Shown here one piece after another: positions 29,389 through 33,502 of a stretch of 33,502 nucleotides of DNA. Position 1 is the first letter of the stretch, and each line of letters begins with the position of its first letter. Location: the NCBI GenBank assembly GCA_027619995.1, contig JAQCGR010000007.1, positions 1 to 33,502 of the forward strand, written 5' to 3'. The translations under genes and the position numbers were made by a program. This stretch comes from Pseudomonadota bacterium. GTDB lineage: Bacteria > Pseudomonadota > Alphaproteobacteria > CADEGL01. The notes under the pieces were generated by a model, which worked only from the letters and a program-made list of their open reading frames with translations, was not told the DNA's origin and did no database searches.

Positions 29389-30894
29389 GTGAATCCCGAT
29401 TTCGACAGCTTCCGCGCCCAATACGACTCCGGCCGCGGGCAGCTTGTCTGGAACACCCTGATCGCGGATCTGGAAACGCCCGTCTCCGCCATGCTCAAGC
29501 TGGCGGACGGGCGGACCAACAGCTTCCTCTTCGAATCGGTCGAGGGCGGCGAGACCCGCGGGCGCTATTCCTTCCTGGGCATGAAGCCGGACCTGATCTG
29601 GCGCTGCCGGCGCGAGCGGTCGGAGATCAACCGCAAGGCCCGTATCGGCCCCGATACTTTCGAGCCCTGTGAGGGCCATCCGCTCGACGTCTTGCGCGCC
29701 CTCATCGCCGAATCCCGACTCGAGGTGCCGCCCGGCCTGCCGCCCATGGCCTCCGGCCTGTTCGGCTATATGGGCTACGACATGGTCCGGCTGGTGGAAA
29801 AGCTGCCCGATGACAACCCGGACGAGTTGGGCCTGCCCGATGCGATCTTCCTGCGCCCCACTGTCGTCGCCATCTTCGATCTGATCGAGGACCAGGTCTC
29901 GATCTGCACGCCGGTCTGGCCCGACCCGGCGATCGGCGCCCAGGCGGCCTACGATCTGGCCTGCGAACGGCTGGCCGATGCGATGGCCGATTTCGGCCGC
30001 AGCCTGCCCTATCGGCGCGAGGCCCCGTCCCGCACGGCGGAGCTGCCCGAGCCCGAATCGAACATGACCCAGCAGGAATTCGAGGGCATGGTCGAGCGCG
30101 CCAAGGAATATATCCGCGCCGGCGACGTCTTCCAGGTCGTCCCGTCCCAGCGCTTCCGCGTGCCATTCCGCCTGCCGCCCTTCGCGCTTTACCGCGCGCT
30201 GCGCCGGCTCAACCCCTCGCCTTTCCTGTTCTACATGGATTTCGGCGATTTCACGGTGGTCGGCTCAAGCCCGGAGATCATGGTCCGCTCGCGCGACGGC
30301 ATCGTCACGATCCGCCCCCTGGCCGGCACCCGCAAGCGCGGCGCGACCCCGGCCGAGGATCAGGCGCTGGAGGCCGAACTCCTGGCCGATCCCAAGGAGC
30401 GGGCCGAGCATCTGATGCTGCTCGATCTCGGCCGCAACGATGTCGGCCGTGTCGCCAAGATCGGCTCCGTGAAGGTGACCGCCCAATTCGAGATCGAGCG
30501 CTATTCCCACGTCATGCATATCAGCTCGAATGTCGAGGGCGAGTTGGACACCGCCAAGCACGACGCCCTCAGCGCCCTGACCGCCGGCTGCCCGGCCGGC
30601 ACTGTCTCGGGCGCGCCCAAGATCCGCGCCATGGAAATCATCGACGAGTTGGAGCCGACCCGGCGCGGCGTCTATGCCGGCACGGTCGGCTATTTCGGCG
30701 CCGACGGCTCGATGGATACCTGCATCGCGCTCCGCACCGCCGTCGTGAAGGACGGCGTGATGTATGTCCAGGCCGGCGGCGGCGTGGTCGCCGACAGCGA
30801 TCCCGAATCCGAATACCAGGAAACCCGCAGCAAGGCCCGCGCCCTCATCCGCGCCGCCGAGGAAGCGGTGCGTTTTGCCGCGCGGAGCGGTTAG
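29389..30894 (+). CDS. trpE: Anthranilate synthase component I
   Basis: TrpE converts chorismate to anthranilate with ammonia supplied by TrpG, the first step of tryptophan synthesis. The 501-residue protein has the N-terminal feedback-site region FLFESVEGGETRGRYSFLG and the catalytic chorismate-binding domain with IKAG-like YIRAGDVFQVV, SSPEIMV, RPLAGTRKRG, LLDLGRNDVGRV and the signature CPAGTVSGAPKIRAMEIIDE. The start is GTG at 29389-29391 with AGGGG 8 bases upstream. It follows ppiD by 11 bp. The expected partner trpG does not follow; the next gene is on the other strand. Confidence 0.97.
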   Translation: MNPDFDSFRAQYDSGRGQLVWNTLIADLETPVSAMLKLADGRTNSFLFESVEGGETRGRYSFLGMKPDLIWRCRRERSEINRKARIGPDTFEPCEGHPLDVLRALIAESRLEVPPGLPPMASGLFGYMGYDMVRLVEKLPDDNPDELGLPDAIFLRPTVVAIFDLIEDQVSICTPVWPDPAIGAQAAYDLACERLADAMADFGRSLPYRREAPSRTAELPEPESNMTQQEFEGMVERAKEYIRAGDVFQVVPSQRFRVPFRLPPFALYRALRRLNPSPFLFYMDFGDFTVVGSSPEIMVRSRDGIVTIRPLAGTRKRGATPAEDQALEAELLADPKERAEHLMLLDLGRNDVGRVAKIGSVKVTAQFEIERYSHVMHISSNVEGELDTAKHDALSALTAGCPAGTVSGAPKIRAMEIIDELEPTRRGVYAGTVGYFGADGSMDTCIALRTAVVKDGVMYVQAGGGVVADSDPESEYQETRSKARALIRAAEEAVRFAARSG

Positions 30895-30959
30895 CCGTCC
30901 GGCTGGACACACAAGACTCAACCGTCTCGTCGAGGGCTGTCCAGTTCCCCACCATGTTC

Positions 30960-31113
30960 CCGCTGTCGTCCCGGGACTTGTTCCCGGGACCCATTGCCCT
31001 ATCCACCGCCACAATCGCCGAACCGATGTCCGGGACGCGCGCCAGGAGCCTGCCAGGCCTTGCCATGAGGCGCTGCCCATGGGTCCCGGGAACAAGTCCC
31101 GGGACGACGGCGG
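30960..31113. repeat. Large inverted repeat downstream of trpE, each arm itself a hairpin
   Basis: The 30 bases at 30965-30994 are perfectly complementary to 31079-31108. With one mismatch the arms extend to 35 bases (30960-30994 and 31079-31113), separated by 84 bp. Each arm also contains its own palindrome, GTCCCGGGA-ACAAG-TCCCGGGAC (9-bp stem, 5-base loop). This head-to-head pairing of two palindromic units resembles a BIME-like element. It fills most of the 289 bp between trpE and the convergent Hint gene and may end transcription from both sides. Confidence 0.8.
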
Positions 31114-31183
31114 AATCTTATAGGCGGAATCTAAGAGGCAGTGTCTCAACGGAATATCCGCGCCGCACGCTTTTCCGCAGCGG

Positions 31184-32650
31184 TCAGATCCTTCCGTCGC
31201 CCCCGGCGGCGCCCTTGTTGTGGACGAGATAGCCGTCGGCGAAATAGGTGTGATCGCCGTCGAGCAGCAGGTTGTAGACCACCGTATCCGGATCGGCCCG
31301 GACACTCGCGATCGCTTCGATCCCAATATCCTGAGCGCGCCCGGGCGCGTAGGACACCGGCGTTAACCCCGAAATCACCGCCACCGCGACCCGGTCGCCC
31401 ACGGCCAGGGCGCCGACCCGCAGGCGTGGGTTCTCGCGCGCCGTGGCCGTCGGATCGATCGCCTTCCAGCCTTCGGCCGTCCAGAACGGGTGCTCCGCCG
31501 TCACAAAGGCCGGGCCGCCGTTGAAACCGTAAAGCAGCCGGCCGCCCAGACGGGGCCGTTCGATTCCGGTCACGGTGTTGATCGCGCCGTCCCGGCCCAG
31601 CACCCGGTCGCCGATCCGGACCTCCTCGATCCGCCTCTCGCCGCCGCCCGCCAGGGCCACCTTCGTGCCGGCGGCGAAACAGGAGTCCTGGCCGATATCC
31701 TCGATACCGCCATAGGACGCGCCGCCGCTACTCTTCCCGGCTTTCGCGGTCCGGGTTTTCTTGACCTCGGCGGCCCGCTTCTTGGCGTATTCGACCTCTC
31801 CCCGGTACTGGCGCGCCTCGTCCTCGGCGACATGAACCGGGTCGAGCAGCACCCCGGAGAACTTCCGGATCTCCTCCTGGTTGGCGAGCGCCCATTTCGC
31901 CAGTTCGAGCTGCGCCGCGGTCAACTCCCCCTTGGCCTTCGACGCCAGATAGCTTCCGTCGCTTCCGGTCCTGCCGAAATTCGACGACAGAAACGTCTTC
32001 AGATCGGTGATGGCCAGCAGGGCCTGGGCGGAGGAGAGGTTCACATCCGACATGAGGTCTTCGATCTTGTCGCTCACCGGCCCCCATTGCTGCCATTTGT
32101 CCATATCCAGACCGAGCCTTTTGGCATCGGCCTTGTGGGTCTCCACATGGCCGTCCTCGTGACGAACAGTGATCCGCCTGTCCTCCTCGGCCCAGGCCGC
32201 CTCCGCCTTGCCGGCGGGCTTCGACTTGGGTTTTGCCAATTCGACATTGCCGTATTGGTCCGTGGTGCCGGCGGTGACGGTGTTCGTCCAACCCTTGTTC
32301 TTCAGGGACGCGCTCACCCAGGTCCGCATCTCGCCAGGCCCGGTGGCGTCGACCGCCGCCTTCTCGGCCGCGCTGCGATCCTCCGGATTCTTGGTCAGCC
32401 CCTGCTTTCGGGTCTTGACGAAGGATTCGAAGCTATCGGCCGAATCCTCGCTGAATTTCTGCTGGGTCTTAAAGCGGGACAGCAATCCGTCGAATTCGGC
32501 GGTGCTCAAGTCGGCGAGATGGCTGTCATCCACCTTCGCGGCGGCCGTGTCCTGGCCGACGGCCGGTATGGCCATGACCGCAAGGATGAGCGCGGTCGCG
32601 ATGACAATTTGAAAACCGGGGAACCTCCCCGGATACGGCGCCATTGCCAT
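31184..32650 (-). CDS. Secreted protein with C-terminal Hint (intein-like) autoprocessing domain
   Basis: This 488-residue protein starts with a Sec-type signal peptide (MAMAPYPGR, then the hydrophobic FQIVIATALILAVMAIPAVG). A ~290-residue middle part, charged and mostly helical-looking, is not recognised. From Cys324 it is a Hint domain: CFAAGTKVALAGGGERRIEE, IGDRVLGRDG, the TxxH motif in VTAEHPFW, and VYNLLLDGDHTYFADGYLVH ending in HN (477-478), followed by only ten residues (KGAAGGDGRI). Such domains in inteins, hedgehog and bacterial PT-HINT proteins cut their own backbone. The ATG at 32648-32650 follows AGGGGG at good spacing; upstream ATGs at 32704 and 32686 lack one. Biological role unknown. 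Confidence 0.85.
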   Translation of the reverse strand: MAMAPYPGRFPGFQIVIATALILAVMAIPAVGQDTAAAKVDDSHLADLSTAEFDGLLSRFKTQQKFSEDSADSFESFVKTRKQGLTKNPEDRSAAEKAAVDATGPGEMRTWVSASLKNKGWTNTVTAGTTDQYGNVELAKPKSKPAGKAEAAWAEEDRRITVRHEDGHVETHKADAKRLGLDMDKWQQWGPVSDKIEDLMSDVNLSSAQALLAITDLKTFLSSNFGRTGSDGSYLASKAKGELTAAQLELAKWALANQEEIRKFSGVLLDPVHVAEDEARQYRGEVEYAKKRAAEVKKTRTAKAGKSSGGASYGGIEDIGQDSCFAAGTKVALAGGGERRIEEVRIGDRVLGRDGAINTVTGIERPRLGGRLLYGFNGGPAFVTAEHPFWTAEGWKAIDPTATARENPRLRVGALAVGDRVAVAVISGLTPVSYAPGRAQDIGIEAIASVRADPDTVVYNLLLDGDHTYFADGYLVHNKGAAGGDGRI

Positions 32651-32824
32651 GATCGCGCCCCCTTTCGGATGGTTCGACGACAGCATCGCGCCTGCGCGCG
32701 GCACGGTTCTGCCCGACGACGCCGCAACATGATCGGTTATTCAGATCAAGGGGTCAAACTTTCGGATATCGGCGTCCCGGGCGGGCGGGCGTCGCGAAAA
32801 CCCGCATCCCAGGCCGCATTCCTT

Positions 32825-32864
32825 ACCCCCTGAAACGAAACGGCACCCCCTGAAACGAAACGGC
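32825..32864. repeat. Perfect 20-bp tandem duplication
   Basis: The unit ACCCCCTGAAACGAAACGGC occurs twice without a gap, at 32825-32844 and 32845-32864. Its second copy runs into the stem of the terminator beyond. Read on the minus strand each unit contains TTTCGTTTC, so the T-rich tail of the terminator has been duplicated. Confidence 0.9.
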
Positions 32865-32883
32865 CCGTCGCAAGGACGGGCCG
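32852..32883 (-). terminator. Intrinsic terminator of the small peptide gene
   Basis: On the minus strand CGGCCCGTC-CTTGC-GACGGGCCG forms a perfect 9-bp stem with a 5-base loop (32861-32883), followed by TTTCGTTTC. It lies 25 bp after the stop of the 40-residue peptide and about 210 bp before the Hint gene. It would separate the two genes into different transcripts. Confidence 0.7.
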
Positions 32884-32908
32884 CTCGCAACGAATGCGTC
32901 GGAAAGGC

Positions 32909-33031
32909 TTAGGTGCGTTCGACCTTGCAGATGGCGCAGGTGCTGAAACGTCCGCCGCCGGTGTGACGATCAAGCGCCTCGTCGGCCAGATTTTCGTCCT
33001 GCGCGGTCTCTAGAACCATGTTTTCGTTCAT
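32909..33031 (-). CDS. 40-residue peptide with GG-type leader and CxxC core, putative RiPP precursor
   Basis: The ATG at 33029-33031 is preceded by GAGGAG 7 bases upstream, one of the strongest ribosome binding sites here. The peptide is acidic at first (MNENMVLETAQDENLADEAL), then DRHTGGG and a basic, Cys-containing end RFSTCAICKVERT. The LADEALD stretch followed by Gly-Gly-Gly looks like the leader and cleavage site of ribosomally made, modified peptides (double-glycine class). The 13-residue end, with S30, T31, Cys32 and Cys35 (CxxC), would be the core. This family assignment is inference; no modifying enzyme is visible. An upstream in-frame ATG at 33094 gives 21 more residues but lacks a site. 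An inverted repeat lies upstream and a terminator downstream. Confidence 0.62.
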   Translation of the reverse strand: MNENMVLETAQDENLADEALDRHTGGGRFSTCAICKVERT

Positions 33032-33502
33032 AATTGTCTCCTCAAAATTAATTCCATCGCAGGCGAATAAACCACATTTGGGGCTGCCTCCCAATCCCCA
33101 AATCCGCCTTTACAGACTCGGCCCCATTTCAACCGAACCGCCGACAGCAACTCGGCAGCAGCCCAAAAACCCAAATTGCGGCCCGCCTCGGTCGGCGCGA
33201 GAAGAAATCGACCCGGCGTGAGAAACGTTTGGGAGAGAACGGAGCGGAAACGTATAATGCCCCGCTAGGCCCCGCCGTCGCGGGGCCCCGAGAGACGCGC
33301 CAAGATGAAAAATGCCGGGAGAAAAATGCCAATAAATGACAACATTTCGGGTTTTCCGGCGTGCAAGCTATTGATCGGCGCGAAACGGCCAGCGCGATCA
33401 ACGGCTTGCCCCTGCCAAGTTGCGGGCATTCGCGGGCGGAACGCGGCCCTGGCGCGCGTTTTCTCCGCACTGCGCGGCAATGCCAGGGACGGAGTCCCGG
33501 CG
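33032..33502. other. Intergenic region at right edge, leader of the peptide gene and no clear gene
   Basis: These 471 bases hold no gene that can be firmly supported. They contain an 8-bp perfect inverted repeat (ATTTGGGG 33076-33083 and CCCCAAAT 33096-33103), 45 bp before the peptide start; a TATAAT hexamer at 33253-33258 with no matching -35; and an 8-bp GC hairpin (GGCCCCGC 33268-33275 / GCGGGGCC 33280-33287). Two weak frames run to or near the edge: a plus-strand frame from ATG 33305 or 33326, and a minus-strand hydrophobic end (MLSFIGIFLPAFFILARL) ending at 33265. Neither has recognisable family character. Confidence 0.5.
33076..33103 (-). promoter_or_regulatory. Inverted repeat upstream of the peptide gene (putative operator or leader hairpin)
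   Basis: ATTTGGGG and CCCCAAAT are perfect 8-bp arms with a 12-base spacer. The right-hand edge is 45 bp before the peptide ATG on the minus strand. It could be a regulator-binding site or an RNA hairpin in the leader; the sequence alone does not decide. Confidence 0.4.

Noticed and set aside
33253-33258. TATAAT as a plus-strand promoter
   Set aside because: No -35 hexamer at 16-18 bp spacing and no supported gene downstream, so it is noted only.
33129-33470. 113-codon minus-strand frame upstream of the peptide gene
   Set aside because: Arg/Ser/Pro-rich composition, no ribosome binding site and no recognisable domain; probably chance.

Overview
This is a GC-rich stretch of core chromosome from an alphaproteobacterium, most like a Rhodospirillales-type lineage. 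The evidence is gene content and order: dusB(nifR3)-ntrB-ntrC-ntrY-ntrX-trkA; an E1-beta pyruvate dehydrogenase subunit with its own lipoyl domain, in a pdhA-pdhB-pdhC-lpd-lipA-COQ10 run; a fused ispDF; and tpiA-secG-pyrG-kdsA near eno and an ftsB-like gene. No rRNA, tRNA, CRISPR array, transposase or phage gene was seen.

Layout. (1) 1-8863, minus strand: trkA (its last residues lie off the left edge), ntrX, ntrY, ntrC, ntrB and dusB. Several of these overlap or nearly touch, so this is one nitrogen/redox signalling operon read from dusB towards trkA. (2) 9038-11930, plus strand: ispDF, pgpA, a short cinA/pncC and a CPBP membrane protease. (3) 11920-18847, minus strand: the pyruvate dehydrogenase complex genes pdhA, pdhB, pdhC and lpd, then lipA, which makes the cofactor for both lipoylated subunits, then a COQ10/RatA-type protein. 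(4) 19136-22132, minus strand: ftsB-like gene, threonine aldolase and enolase. (5) 22375-23453: a small XRE regulator (plus strand) and a SAM methyltransferase (minus strand), which look like accessory genes between eno and kdsA. (6) 23510-27281, minus strand: kdsA, pyrG, secG and a tpiA whose reading frame is broken by one extra base. (7) 27485-30894, plus strand: a PpiD/SurA-like periplasmic folding factor and trpE. (8) 30895-33502: an accessory-looking end with a large inverted repeat, a secreted protein ending in a Hint (intein-like) domain, a terminator overlapping a 20-bp tandem repeat, and a 40-residue peptide with a strong ribosome binding site, a GG-type leader and a CxxC core.

How the parts fit. 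Regions 3-6 link lower glycolysis (tpiA, eno), PEP use for Kdo (kdsA), the entry to the TCA cycle (PDH) and lipoate assembly. Region 1 is the alphaproteobacterial double two-component nitrogen cluster. The region most likely to hold something undescribed is the right end: the peptide gene looks like a self-contained unit (upstream inverted repeat, ribosome binding site, short ORF, terminator) and resembles a RiPP precursor. It sits beside the Hint-domain protein. Any modifying enzyme would have to lie beyond the right edge.
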